In this document: one piece after another, positions 1 through 8,016 of the stretch
Numbering within the stretch: position 1 is the first letter of the stretch
How the letters are laid out: every line of letters begins with the position of its first letter
DNA from: Streptomyces sp. adm13(2018)
GTDB taxonomy: Bacteria; Actinomycetota; Actinomycetes; Streptomycetales; Streptomycetaceae
Assembly: GCF_008042145.1 (NCBI RefSeq)
Contig: NZ_RDBH01000135.1
Span: forward strand, 15,862 to 57,394
Length of the DNA stretch: 41,533 nucleotides
Direction: 5' to 3'
Notes under the pieces: model-generated
What the model was told of the DNA's origin: nothing
Database searches by the model: none
Seen by the model: only the letters and a program-made list of their open reading frames with translations
Position numbers and translations under genes: made by a program

Positions 1-2
1 CC

Positions 3-1163
3 TCAGGCGGTACGCAGCCGTTGCGCCGCGCGGATCAGCGCGGTCACGCCCCGCTCCGCCTTCGCCCGTGGGCAGCCCACGTTCAGCCGGACGAAGCCGG
101 GCGTGCCGTAGACCCCGCCCGGCATGATCGCGACCTTCTCGACGGTGATCAGCTCCTCCTGGAGCCGGGTCTCCTCGATGCCGAGCGGCCGCAGGTCGAT
201 CCAGGCGAGGTAGCCCGCCTGCGGCGGCCGCCAGTCCACCCCGGAAAGCCCCTCGGCGAGGCGCTTCTCGACCATGCTCATCGTGTCCGCCACATACGCC
301 CGCAGTTCGTCCAGCCAGGCCGCGCCCCGCCGGTACGCGGCGATGTGCGCGGTCAGCGAGAGCACCGCCGGGGAGGCGAGCCCCTCCCCGGTCTCCATGC
401 GCCGGACGAAGGCGGTGCGCTCGTCGGGGTCGCCGATGATCCCGTACGAGCCGGAGAGCGCGGGGAAGTTGAAGGCCTTGGTGCCCGAGGTGATCAGCGC
501 CCAGCGGCGGCCCCGGCCCCGCTCGGCGATCCGGGTCCAGGGGACGTGCCGGAGTCCCTCGACGGTCAGGTCGGCGTGGATCTCGTCGCTGACGACGGCC
601 GCGCCGTGGCGCTCGGCGAGCGCGGCGAACTCCCGGAGCTCGTCCTCCGTCCACACCCGGCCGGTCGGGTTGTGCGGGGAGCAGAGCAGCAGCATCGTGC
701 TGTCCGGCCGGGCCAGCTCCCGTTCCAGCGCCTCGGTGTCGCCGACCGGGACACCGCGCAGCTCGCGCCCGAGACCGGTCACCGCCTTGCGGAAGCCGTC
801 GTACGTGGGGGTGTGCACGACCACGCCGTCGCCGGGCTCGGTCCACATCCGCAGCAGCTGGGAGAGCTGGTTGAGCACGGACGGCGCGTACACCAGGGAG
901 TCCGGGTCGATCTCGGCGTCGTACCGGGTCGCGTACCAGTGGCGTATCGCCTCGCGGAACTCCCCGAGCCGCCAGTCGGTGTAGCCGAAGACGCCGTGGT
1001 CGACCCGCTCGCGCAGGGCCTCCAGCACCTCGGGCGGGGAGGCGAAGTCCATGTCGGAGATGGTGAAGGGGAGCAGCTCGGGCACGCCGAAGCGGTCCGC
1101 GATCCCGTCCCACTGGACCGACCAGGTGCCGCGCCGGTCCGTCTCGCGGTCGAAGTCGTACAT
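3..1163 (-). CDS. MalY/PatB family PLP-dependent aminotransferase / C-S lyase
   Basis: Fold-type I pyridoxal-phosphate enzyme of 386 aa. The MalY/PatB family cleaves cystathionine-like C-S bonds in the cytoplasm (beta-lyase) and some members are aminotransferases. Visible motifs are the N-terminal DFDRETDRRGTWSVQWDG, the cofactor-site SPHNPTGRVW, SDEIHADL, and the Schiff-base lysine in SGTKAFNFPA near residue 226. ATG at 1163 is chosen because a GAGGG ribosome site sits just upstream; the frame stays open further but without one. It lies downstream of the aldolase gene, separated by a terminator, so it is probably transcribed separately. The precise substrate cannot be read from sequence. Confidence 0.88.
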   Translation of the reverse strand: MYDFDRETDRRGTWSVQWDGIADRFGVPELLPFTISDMDFASPPEVLEALRERVDHGVFGYTDWRLGEFREAIRHWYATRYDAEIDPDSLVYAPSVLNQLSQLLRMWTEPGDGVVVHTPTYDGFRKAVTGLGRELRGVPVGDTEALERELARPDSTMLLLCSPHNPTGRVWTEDELREFAALAERHGAAVVSDEIHADLTVEGLRHVPWTRIAERGRGRRWALITSGTKAFNFPALSGSYGIIGDPDERTAFVRRMETGEGLASPAVLSLTAHIAAYRRGAAWLDELRAYVADTMSMVEKRLAEGLSGVDWRPPQAGYLAWIDLRPLGIEETRLQEELITVEKVAIMPGGVYGTPGFVRLNVGCPRAKAERGVTALIRAAQRLRTA

Positions 1164-1186
1164 CGGGCCCTCTCGTCGACGACACA

Positions 1187-1226
1187 CGAAGGGCCCGGCA
1201 CCTGGGGAGGTACCGGGCCCTTCGCT
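1187..1226 (-). terminator. Terminator of the aldolase gene
   Basis: Inverted repeat CGAAGGGCCCGGCACC ... GGTACCGGGCCCTTCG with a short loop, immediately after the aldolase stop codon and just upstream of the MalY/PatB gene. It is GC-rich without a clear U-tract, as is usual in Streptomyces. Confidence 0.75.
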
Positions 1227-1241
1227 CACACGGTCACTGCG

Positions 1242-2264
1242 TTACTTCAGCTTGGTGCCGGTCGAGCGCAGCGCCGCGCACGCCTCGGTCACACGGACGG
1301 CCATGCCGGCCTCGGCCAGCTTGCCCCAGGTGCGGGGGTCGTAGGTGGACTTGACGCCGACCTCGCCGTCGACCTTCAGGACACCGTCGTAGTTCTTGAA
1401 CATGTGGTTCGCCACCGGACGCGTGAAGGCGTACTGGGTGTCGGTGTCGAGGTTCATCTTCACGACGCCGTTCTCCAGGGCGGTCGCGATCTCCTCGGCC
1501 GTGGAGCCCGAGCCGCCGTGGAAGACGAAGTCGAACGGGGACGCCTTGCCGTACTTCTCGGCGACACCGGCCTGGAGGTCCTTGAGGAGCTCCGGGCGGA
1601 GGACGACGTTGCCCGGCTTGTAGACACCGTGCACGTTGCCGAAGGAGGCGGCGAGCAGGTAGCGGCCCTTCTCGCCCAGGCCGAGGGCCTCGGCGGTGCG
1701 GAGCGCGTCGTCGACGGTGGTGTACAGCTCGTCGTTGATCTCGTGGCTGACGCCGTCCTCCTCGCCACCGGTCGGGGTGATCTCGACCTCAAGGATGATC
1801 TTGGCGGCGGCGGCCTTCGCGAGCAGCTCCTGGCCGATGGCCAGGTTGTCGGCGAGGGTCTCGGCGGAGCCGTCCCACATGTGCGACTGGAACAGCGGGT
1901 TCTCGCCGCGGGCGACGCGCTCGGCGGAGACGTCGAGCAGCGGACGGACGTAGCCGTCCAGCTTGTCCTTCGGGCAGTGGTCGGTGTGCAGCGCGACCGT
2001 GATGTCGTACTTCGCGGCGACGATGTGCGCGAACTCGGCCAGGGCAACGGCGCCCGTGACCATGTCCTTGTTGTACTGGCCGCCCAGGAACTCGGCTCCG
2101 CCGGTCGAGATCTGGATGATGCCGTCGCTCTCGGCCTCAGCGAAGCCGCGCAGGGCAGCGTGCAGGGTCTGGGACGAAGTCACGTTGATGGCCGGGTAGG
2201 CGAACTTGCCTGCCTTCGCCCGGTCGAGCATCTCGTTGTAGACCTCGGGGGTTGCGATGGGCAT
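1242..2264 (-). CDS. fba: Class II fructose-bisphosphate aldolase
   Basis: A 340-aa zinc-dependent aldolase that interconverts fructose 1,6-bisphosphate with dihydroxyacetone phosphate and glyceraldehyde 3-phosphate (glycolysis and gluconeogenesis, cytoplasm). The metal/active-site block HTDHCPKDKLDGY is near residue 93, and the phosphate/metal-binding FHGGSGS near residue 248. Length and N-terminus (MPIATPEVYNEMLDRAK) are normal for the actinobacterial family. ATG 2264 follows a good AAGGAG site. It has its own upstream region (2265-2385), then the parS palindrome, so it is probably a single-gene transcript. Confidence 0.97.
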   Translation of the reverse strand: MPIATPEVYNEMLDRAKAGKFAYPAINVTSSQTLHAALRGFAEAESDGIIQISTGGAEFLGGQYNKDMVTGAVALAEFAHIVAAKYDITVALHTDHCPKDKLDGYVRPLLDVSAERVARGENPLFQSHMWDGSAETLADNLAIGQELLAKAAAAKIILEVEITPTGGEEDGVSHEINDELYTTVDDALRTAEALGLGEKGRYLLAASFGNVHGVYKPGNVVLRPELLKDLQAGVAEKYGKASPFDFVFHGGSGSTAEEIATALENGVVKMNLDTDTQYAFTRPVANHMFKNYDGVLKVDGEVGVKSTYDPRTWGKLAEAGMAVRVTEACAALRSTGTKLK

Positions 2265-2385
2265 TCGTCCGCTCCTTGTGATGTGCGGGGTGTGTGCGTT
2301 GCTGTCCCTGACCTGGGGGCGACGTCATCGTCGACGCCCATCCTTCCAGACTCTCCCCCGGGCTCCCACGGGCCCGGCACACCCT

Positions 2386-2419
2386 GGGGCGGGGTGTTTC
2401 ACGTGAAACACCCCGCCCC
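2386..2419. promoter_or_regulatory. parS: parS site inside a perfect 34-bp palindrome
   Basis: Bases 2386-2419 form a perfect palindrome with no mismatch. Its core TGTTTCACGTGAAACA (2395-2410) matches the ParB-binding parS consensus known from Bacillus and Streptomyces (GTTTCACGTGAAAC). Known role: ParB nucleation for chromosome segregation, with sites clustered around oriC in Streptomyces. The nine flanking G/C bases on each side extend the symmetry beyond parS, so as RNA it would also fold as a strong hairpin downstream of pyrE. Confidence 0.9.
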
Positions 2420-2432
2420 TAGGTAAAAGCGC

Positions 2433-2466
2433 AGGTCAGGACAGGAATCATCACTGTCCGGGACCT
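2433..2466 (-). terminator. Probable pyrE terminator
   Basis: Stem AGGTC-A-GGACAG / CTGTCC-G-GGACCT around the 9-nt loop GAATCATCA, about 20 bases after the pyrE stop. One mismatch interrupts the stem. Confidence 0.6.
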
Positions 2467-2486
2467 AAGTCACGACTTCGCGGCGG

Positions 2487-3026
2487 TTACGCCAGGTCGA
2501 GATCGGTCAGCTGGTAGCCCGTGAGGTACTCCAGTCCCGCCCCGGAGATGGCCTCGGCGGCGCCCCGGTCGACGATCGTCGCGACGGCGACGACCTCGCC
2601 GCCGGCCTCGCGGACGGCCTCCACGGCGGTCAGCGGCGAACCGCCGGTGGTCGAGGTGTCCTCGACCACCAGGCAGCGACGGCCCTTGACGTCCGTGCCC
2701 TCGATGCGGCGCTGCATGCCGTGCGCCTTCTGCGCCTTCCGTACGACGAAGGCGTCGAGGCGCTGTCCGCGGGCGGCCGAGGCGTGCAGCATCGAGGTGG
2801 CGACCGGGTCGGCGCCCAGGGTCAGCCCGCCCACGCAGTCGAAGTCCAGGTCGGCCGTCAGGTCGAGCATGACCTGACCCACCAGCGGCGCGGCCTCGCC
2901 GTCCAGCGTGATCCGGCGCAGGTCGATGTAGTAGTCGGCTTCCAGACCCGAGGAGAGGGTCACCTTGCCGTGTACCACGGCCTTGTCCTTGATCTGCTGG
3001 AGCAGCTCAGCGCGTACGTCAGTCAT
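2487..3026 (-). CDS. pyrE: Orotate phosphoribosyltransferase
   Basis: A 179-aa type I phosphoribosyltransferase that converts orotate and PRPP to orotidine 5'-phosphate in pyrimidine synthesis. The PRPP-binding loop CLVVEDTSTTGGSPL lies around residues 118-132, and LSSGLEADYYIDLRR near the N-terminus is the orotate-binding region. It follows the epimerase gene by 22 bases, so the two are likely co-transcribed, and it is the last gene of the minus-strand run before a terminator and parS. Confidence 0.96.
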   Translation of the reverse strand: MTDVRAELLQQIKDKAVVHGKVTLSSGLEADYYIDLRRITLDGEAAPLVGQVMLDLTADLDFDCVGGLTLGADPVATSMLHASAARGQRLDAFVVRKAQKAHGMQRRIEGTDVKGRRCLVVEDTSTTGGSPLTAVEAVREAGGEVVAVATIVDRGAAEAISGAGLEYLTGYQLTDLDLA

Positions 3027-3048
3027 GCCCCGAGCTTAAGGCCGCCGC

Positions 3049-3840
3049 TCAGAGGCGGCGCCAGCGCCAGGTGCTCTCGACCTCCAGGGGGTCGATCGGG
3101 GTGACCAGGCGGGGAAGGGTGTTGAGCCCGTTGGGCGGGCCGGACTGCGGCTCGACGCAGACGGCCTCGTCCTGCTCGTCGTAGATCACGACCCACTCGG
3201 CGCGGCTGGTGACCTTCAGCTCCAGCTCCTCCGGCCAGGTGAGGGTGACGTCGACACCCCCGGGCATGCCGAAGCAGTCGTCCCAGGGGCCGGGCACCGG
3301 GTCGATCCGGCGGCCGGTCGGGAGGTGGTCGTCCCCGCGCTCCTCCTGCCAGGCCGGCGCGAAGTCGAGCACCGCGTCCTGACCGCCCCGGCCGAGGTTG
3401 CGCAGGAACCAGGGGTGCCAGCCCGCCTGGGCCGGGAAGGAGTCGTCGTAGGTCTCGACGCCGAAGCGCAGGGTGAGGGCGTCCTCGGTCAGCTCGAAGA
3501 CCTGGGTGACCTTGCCCCGGTACGGCCACGGGTCACCGAGGTCGCAGGTGAAGACCGCCTCGGTCCCGGAGACCCGCGCGGTCTTCCAGGCGAGGTCGCG
3601 GACGGTGCCGTGGATCGCGTGCGGGGGTGCGTTGACCGGTAGCTGGTGGCTGGTGGCCCCGTTGCGGAAGCGGCCGTTCTCGGTCCGTCCGCACCAGGGC
3701 ACCATCGGGAAGGCCCCGAACCGCTCGCCCTGGCGCAGCAGCTCGATGCCGCCGATGCGCAGGCTCTCGATCCGGCAGCCGTTCTCGGGGGTGATGGTCA
3801 ACTCGGCGTCGCCCGCCGTCAGTCGCGTCTGCATGCTCAC
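3049..3840 (-). CDS. Aldose 1-epimerase family protein
   Basis: A 263-aa galactose-mutarotase-like protein expected to interconvert alpha and beta anomers of an aldose. Visible family motifs are [12 protein letters not shown] at the N-terminus, the catalytic histidine region [11 protein letters not shown], the second histidine in [10 protein letters not shown], and the conserved glutamate in [13 protein letters not shown]. The sugar is not predictable. It lies 18 bases after the SRPBCC gene and 22 before pyrE, consistent with one operon. Confidence 0.9.
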   Translation of the reverse strand: MSMQTRLTAGDAELTITPENGCRIESLRIGGIELLRQGERFGAFPMVPWCGRTENGRFRNGATSHQLPVNAPPHAIHGTVRDLAWKTARVSGTEAVFTCDLGDPWPYRGKVTQVFELTEDALTLRFGVETYDDSFPAQAGWHPWFLRNLGRGGQDAVLDFAPAWQEERGDDHLPTGRRIDPVPGPWDDCFGMPGGVDVTLTWPEELELKVTSRAEWVVIYDEQDEAVCVEPQSGPPNGLNTLPRLVTPIDPLEVESTWRWRRL

Positions 3841-4194
3841 GCCCCGACCCTAATCGTGTCAGCGGCGTCGGCGCAGGGCGCGGCCGACGACCACGGCGGA
3901 GGCGAGGGCGAGGGCCGCGGCCGGGGCGACCCAGCGCAGGGTGGCGCCGGCGCTCGACGCCTGGGGCGCGGGCACGGGGGCGTACCGGCCGCGCGGCGGC
4001 GCGTGGTCGACCTCCTCGGCGCTCCGTCCGATCATGGTCCGCCGGGCGTGGGCGGCCTCGGCGGCGGGCTGCGGAGCGGGGAACTCGATGGGCGTGTCAC
4101 CGAAGTCCTCGCCGAGCAGCGGATCGAGGGAGGACGGCGGCACGGGCGCGTCGAACACGGACCCCCGGCGGGCCTCCTCGACCCCGTCGTCGAC

Positions 4195-4404
4195 GCCGTC
4201 GTCGTCGGAGTCGAGCTCGCCGAGGGCGGAGGGGTCGGCGGCGGAGTCGGCACCGGAGTCGGTACCGGCGCGGGCGTCGGCACCGGCATGGGCGTCGGCA
4301 TCAGCGGCGGCGTCACCGTCGGCGCGCGCGCCGGTACCGACTCCGGTGCCGACTCCGCCGCCGACCCCTCCGCCCTCGCCGAGCTCGACTCCGACGACGA
4401 CGGC
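4195..4404. repeat. Fold-back inverted repeat, about 75-bp arms
   Basis: Left arm 4195-~4270 and right arm ~4328-4404 are reverse complements with one mismatch (GAGCTCGCC versus GAGCTCGGC), around a ~55-base centre. The left arm is the native linker of the SRPBCC gene; the right arm is its inverted copy. Confidence 0.9.
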
Positions 4405-4538
4405 CCTTCCACTGGCTCCGGGGCGCCACCGGCCGTCCGCGGGAACGGTACGACGTGGTGATCTCCGATCTCCCCGACCCCGGGATCACCCCCAGCGCCA
4501 AGCTGTACGCGCAGGAGTTCTACGGGCTCGTCGCCCAG
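4405..4538. repeat. 134-bp inverted identical copy of part of the spermidine synthase gene
   Basis: The + strand at 4405-4538 equals the reverse complement of 5467-5600, base for base. It encodes the segment FHWLRGATG...GLVAQ of the neighbouring gene in the opposite orientation. It abuts the fold-back arm at 4404/4405 and resumes SRPBCC coding at about 4540. No drift, so the event is very recent or artefactual. Confidence 0.95.
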
Positions 4539-5085
4539 CCCCTCGAGCCCCGCCACGAACCGGCCCAGCAGCTTGGCGCCCGCCGCGGCGCGGTCCTCGT
4601 CCGTCACCTCGGTGAGCCGCCCGGCCGCCGTCAGAGCGCCGGTGAAGGTCATACGGGTCCCCTCGGCCACCGGAGTGAGGACGACGGTGAGCGACAGCTC
4701 CGCCGTGCCCTTGCCGCGGGCCTCGGTCCCCCGCCCCTCGTACGTGAGGGCGTCGTCCCGCTCGACGATCCGCAGGTCGCCCCGGTAGGTGATGGTGTGG
4801 CCGCCGACCCGTACCTTGAACCGGCCGGTGAGCGCGCCCTCCGCCGGGACCTCCGCCGCGCCGGCGTCCCGCTGGAGGCCGGGAACGCAGCGCACCACCC
4901 GGGCCGGGTCCCTGAGCGTCGTACGCAGAACCTCGGCCGGGACCGGGACGAACACCTCATGCTCCATGGAAGCCGAGCCTACTCAGACGGGACGGCGGCG
5001 TCGCCCGTTCGCCGCGGATCCCGGTCCGCGCCGCCCCGCGGCAGGACGCTCGTACCGCCCCCGTGGCGGCCTCCTGCCGAAACCT

Positions 5086-6759
5086 TCAGCCTCCGTACCG
5101 GGGGTGGACCAGCGTCGACGGGGGCAGGGCGGTCCCCCGCGCGCGCTCGGCGCGGCGGGCCGCGGCCGCCAGGGTGTCCTCGCCGAGCGAACGCAGCCGC
5201 GGCGCGTCGGGGGCGAGGCCGAGCGCGGGCGGCCGGCCGCCGGGCGCGGCCAGGAGGAAGCCCCAGTCGCCGGGCCCCCGCCCCGCCCCGCCGGTCCGGT
5301 CGGCGCGGTCGGGTCCGGCGGCGAAGCCGGGGATGCGGCCGCTCGCGCTGTAGGGGCGGGTCGCGAAGCCCGCGGCGCGCAGGGTGGCGTCCACGGTCCA
5401 GTAGGTGCGGGGCCGGTCGGCGACGGATCCCGCGTGCACGGCGAACCGCCCGGCGGGCGTGAGGGCCTGGGCGACGAGCCCGTAGAACTCCTGCGCGTAC
5501 AGCTTGGCGCTGGGGGTGATCCCGGGGTCGGGGAGATCGGAGATCACCACGTCGTACCGTTCCCGCGGACGGCCGGTGGCGCCCCGGAGCCAGTGGAAGG
5601 CGTCCGCGTGGACCACGTGGACGCGCGGGTCGCTGAACGCCTGCGCGTTGAGCCGGGCGAGCGCCGGGTCCGTCCGGGCGAGGCGGACGACGCCGGGGTC
5701 GAGTTCGACGACGGTCACGGAGCGGACCCCGGGGTAGCGCAGGACCTCGCGGGCGGCCATGCCGTCCCCGCCTCCGACGAGCAGCACGCGGGTGTGGTCG
5801 CCGTTCATCGCGGGGTGGACCAGGGCCTCGTGGTAGCGGTACTCGTCGCGGCCGGCGACCCGCAGGCGCCCGTCGAGGAACAGGTCGGGCGGGCCCTCGG
5901 GGCTCCCCGTCACGACGATCTCCTGGAGCTCGGTGTGGACGGCGACCCGCACCCGCTCCCCGTACACCGCGCGGCGCGCGGCCTGCTCGAAGTCGTCGAC
6001 GAGCACGGTCGCGGTGGCGAGGACCGCGAGCACCGCCACGTTCACCGCGACGAGCAGCGCCCTGGAGCGGCCGGTGAGATCACGGCGGAACACCCAGAGG
6101 ACGAGGCCGCCGCCCGCCACCGCGTTGACCGCGCCGGTGACCAGGGCCCCGGTGAGCTGGCCCAGCCAGGGCAGCAGGAGGAACGGGAAGGCGAGGCCGC
6201 CGACGAGCGCCCCCACGTAGTCGGCGGCGAAGAGGTCGGCGACCGTCCCGGCGGCGTCGTCCTGCTCGCCGAGCGAGGCCTTCCGTCCGGACCGGCCGGA
6301 GCGGTCGCCCCGCTGTATGAGCGACATGAGGAGCGGGATCTCCGCACCGACGAGCACCCCGATGGCGAGGGAGAACGCCACCAGGACGTACCGCGACTCG
6401 CCGAACCAGGCGAAGGCCGCGTACAGCACCATCGCCGAGGTGCCGCCGACCAGCGCGAGACCGGCCTCGACCAGGCCGAAGCCCACGGCGGCGCGGCAGC
6501 GCAGCGCCTTGGCGAGGAGCGATCCCACCCCCATGGCGAAGACCATGACGGAGAGCACCACGGAGGCCTGGGTGACCGAGTCGCCGATCAGGTAGGAGGC
6601 GAGGGCGACCAGTTCGAGCTCGTAGACCAGACCGCAGGCGGCGCAGACGAAGACCACCGCGAGCACCGGGAACCGCACCGTCCCGCGCGGTGGATCGGGC
6701 CGCCGCGCGGGCGCCCGCCGTACCCCCTTGGGTGGCATGGTCACGGTCGGCTCGATCAT
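5086..6759 (-). CDS. Membrane-anchored spermidine-synthase-like protein
   Basis: A 557-aa protein with two parts. The first ~230 residues hold about seven hydrophobic segments ([22 protein letters not shown] is the first), and the C-terminal half is a polyamine aminopropyltransferase/SAM-type fold with [16 protein letters not shown] (near residues 320-336), [10 protein letters not shown] and [11 protein letters not shown]. This architecture is known in actinobacteria. Whether it makes spermidine or only shares the fold is unclear. ATG 6759 gives [12 protein letters not shown]. It sits between the DUF2617 and SRPBCC genes on the same strand. Bases 5467-5600 recur inverted at 4405-4538; this copy is intact. 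Confidence 0.9.
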   Translation of the reverse strand: MIEPTVTMPPKGVRRAPARRPDPPRGTVRFPVLAVVFVCAACGLVYELELVALASYLIGDSVTQASVVLSVMVFAMGVGSLLAKALRCRAAVGFGLVEAGLALVGGTSAMVLYAAFAWFGESRYVLVAFSLAIGVLVGAEIPLLMSLIQRGDRSGRSGRKASLGEQDDAAGTVADLFAADYVGALVGGLAFPFLLLPWLGQLTGALVTGAVNAVAGGGLVLWVFRRDLTGRSRALLVAVNVAVLAVLATATVLVDDFEQAARRAVYGERVRVAVHTELQEIVVTGSPEGPPDLFLDGRLRVAGRDEYRYHEALVHPAMNGDHTRVLLVGGGDGMAAREVLRYPGVRSVTVVELDPGVVRLARTDPALARLNAQAFSDPRVHVVHADAFHWLRGATGRPRERYDVVISDLPDPGITPSAKLYAQEFYGLVAQALTPAGRFAVHAGSVADRPRTYWTVDATLRAAGFATRPYSASGRIPGFAAGPDRADRTGGAGRGPGDWGFLLAAPGGRPPALGLAPDAPRLRSLGEDTLAAAARRAERARGTALPPSTLVHPRYGG

Positions 6760-6834
6760 GACCGTAACGCTACGTCACGACCCGGACGCCCCCTGTCACC
6801 CACACGAGTGGATCTGGGGTGCCGAAGGGGCGTA

Positions 6835-7353
6835 TCAGAGCGTTGCGGGCATACGTACGCCGATACGCGTCCTGGTCACCACCAACTGCCCCTCCTGCGG
6901 GTAGGCGTGCCAGGTCCGCCAGCGCACCTGGCCCTCGTGGCGCTGCGCCAGCATCGCCGTGAAGGCGTGCGGGGAGCCGGGAAATGTCCCCGCGAGCCCC
7001 TGGGGATGGTCGGCGACGAGCGCCAGCAACTCCTGGGCGCGGCCCGCGAAGGAGCCGTGCGAGAGCGTCTCGACGCGGGCGGCGAACTCGTACTCCCAGC
7101 CGCCGATGCGCTTGGAGACGCCGAGCGGCAGCGGGGTGCTGCTGCCGGGCATGCAGGCCACCGTCTCCGAGCAGCTGCCGCCCTCCTCTTCCAGGAGGAC
7201 CTGATGAGAGGCACCGAGCAGCCTCAACTGAAGTGTGGCGCCCGAGAGTTCGAGGTCGAGCACGGCCAGGGCGGGAAGCGGCTCGCGCCCGAGGGCCCAG
7301 GCGAGGTCGGCCGCGCGGGTATCGGTGTAGGAGGTGTTCAGGGTGGTGAGCAT
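6835..7353 (-). CDS. DUF2617 family protein
   Basis: A 172-aa protein starting MLTTLNTSYTDTRAADLAWALG, recognisable as the actinobacterial DUF2617 family, function unknown. ATG 7353 is chosen because the longer frame upstream has atypical composition. It contains LSGATLQLRLLGASHQV and a basic C-terminus (TRTRIGVRMPATL). It is 75 bases upstream of the spermidine-synthase-like gene on the same strand and probably heads that transcript. The 300 bases upstream (7354-7655) contain no gene and must hold its promoter. Confidence 0.8.
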   Translation of the reverse strand: MLTTLNTSYTDTRAADLAWALGREPLPALAVLDLELSGATLQLRLLGASHQVLLEEEGGSCSETVACMPGSSTPLPLGVSKRIGGWEYEFAARVETLSHGSFAGRAQELLALVADHPQGLAGTFPGSPHAFTAMLAQRHEGQVRWRTWHAYPQEGQLVVTRTRIGVRMPATL

Positions 7354-7655
7354 GGGTCGGCTCCGCAAACACGGTTTGACGGGTGGGCCGGGGGCGCCCC
7401 GGAGGAGGGTTCCACGGAAGGGGAATCGCAGGCTCGGGTCCACACACGGTCCGAAGGCTGTCTCTGTCAGGAGCGAGAGAACCACGGACCCGGACGACTC
7501 GCAGCGTTTTTACCCAACTTGCTGTGTTTTCCAACCCCTTCGGGGAGCCCACAGTTCACTTGTTCAAACAGAACCGCTCGACGGGTGCCGGCCGCCCCCC
7601 CCCACGTCACGTGCCGCACGGCCGGCCGCCGCCGCTCAGCTGCGGGCGCGGCCGC

Positions 7656-7925
7656 TCAGCTGCTGCCGCCGCAACCGCCCCCACCCCCGCAGCTGGACGA
7701 GCTGCCGCCGCCTCCGCAGCTGGACGAGCCGCCGCAGGAGCTGGAACCCCCGCCGCAGCCGTGCCCGCCGGAGCCGCCGTCCGCCCAGGTGCCGCCGCTG
7801 CTGCCGCTCGCCCCGGACCGCCGTCCGCGCGACCGCGACCGCCGGTTCCCGCCGCCGAGACCGCCCCGCACGGCCGTGACGACCACCGCGGCGACCAGGA
7901 CCCCCATGACGATGAAGAATTCCAT
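7656..7925 (-). CDS. Small membrane-anchored Gly/Ser/Cys-rich protein
   Basis: An 89-aa protein, no assigned function. Residues 1-20 (MEFFIVMGVLVAAVVVTAVR) form a single transmembrane helix. A basic RRSRSRGRRS stretch follows, and the last ~40 residues are almost only Gly, Ser and Cys, with cysteines in GCGGG, SCGG and SSCGGGG repeats. ATG 7925 is preceded by GGGGG at normal spacing. The tail could be a metal- or thiol-binding or cross-linking surface, but this is inference. It is divergent from the aminotransferase gene. Confidence 0.7.
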   Translation of the reverse strand: MEFFIVMGVLVAAVVVTAVRGGLGGGNRRSRSRGRRSGASGSSGGTWADGGSGGHGCGGGSSSCGGSSSCGGGGSSSSCGGGGGCGGSS

Positions 7926-8016
7926 GTGTACTACCCCCGTTCGGTTGTGCGAGGGGGATGCCCGTCCCGATGTCCCGTCAAAGCGCACTTGAGGAACTCC
8001 AGAGCTTCCCCGCAGG

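Larger units (their letters stand above)
3859..4967 (-). pseudogene. SRPBCC (CoxG-like) protein with C-terminal membrane anchor, interrupted by a fold-back rearrangement
   Basis: The N-terminal part (ATG 4967 to about 4540) encodes an SRPBCC/CoxG-type lipid-binding-fold domain: [20 protein letters not shown], the CVPGL segment, and [14 protein letters not shown]. The C-terminal part (about 4270 down to 3859) is in a different frame. It reads as an Asp/Ala/Gly-rich linker ([20 protein letters not shown]), then [20 protein letters not shown], and ends in one transmembrane helix followed by RALRRRR. Between them, 4271-4538 is foreign to the gene: an inverted copy of the linker and a 134-bp inverted copy of the spermidine synthase gene. 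As written, the N-terminal frame runs on through junk to a stop at 4032 and never reaches the anchor. Either a real disruption or an assembly/amplification chimera. A GTG at 4158 could start the C-terminal piece, but no ribosome site supports it. Confidence 0.75.

Noticed and set aside
21..2426. Very long open frames opposite real genes (also 4789-7992, 12332-14443, 17693-19861, 31144-32850, 35931-37955)
   Set aside because: They mirror true genes on the other strand; high GC keeps antisense frames open, and their translations are Arg/Gly/Val-rich without family motifs.
4455..5462. A second spermidine synthase gene on the + strand
   Set aside because: Only 134 bases are homologous, in the inverted copy; the rest is antisense of SRPBCC and of the true gene.
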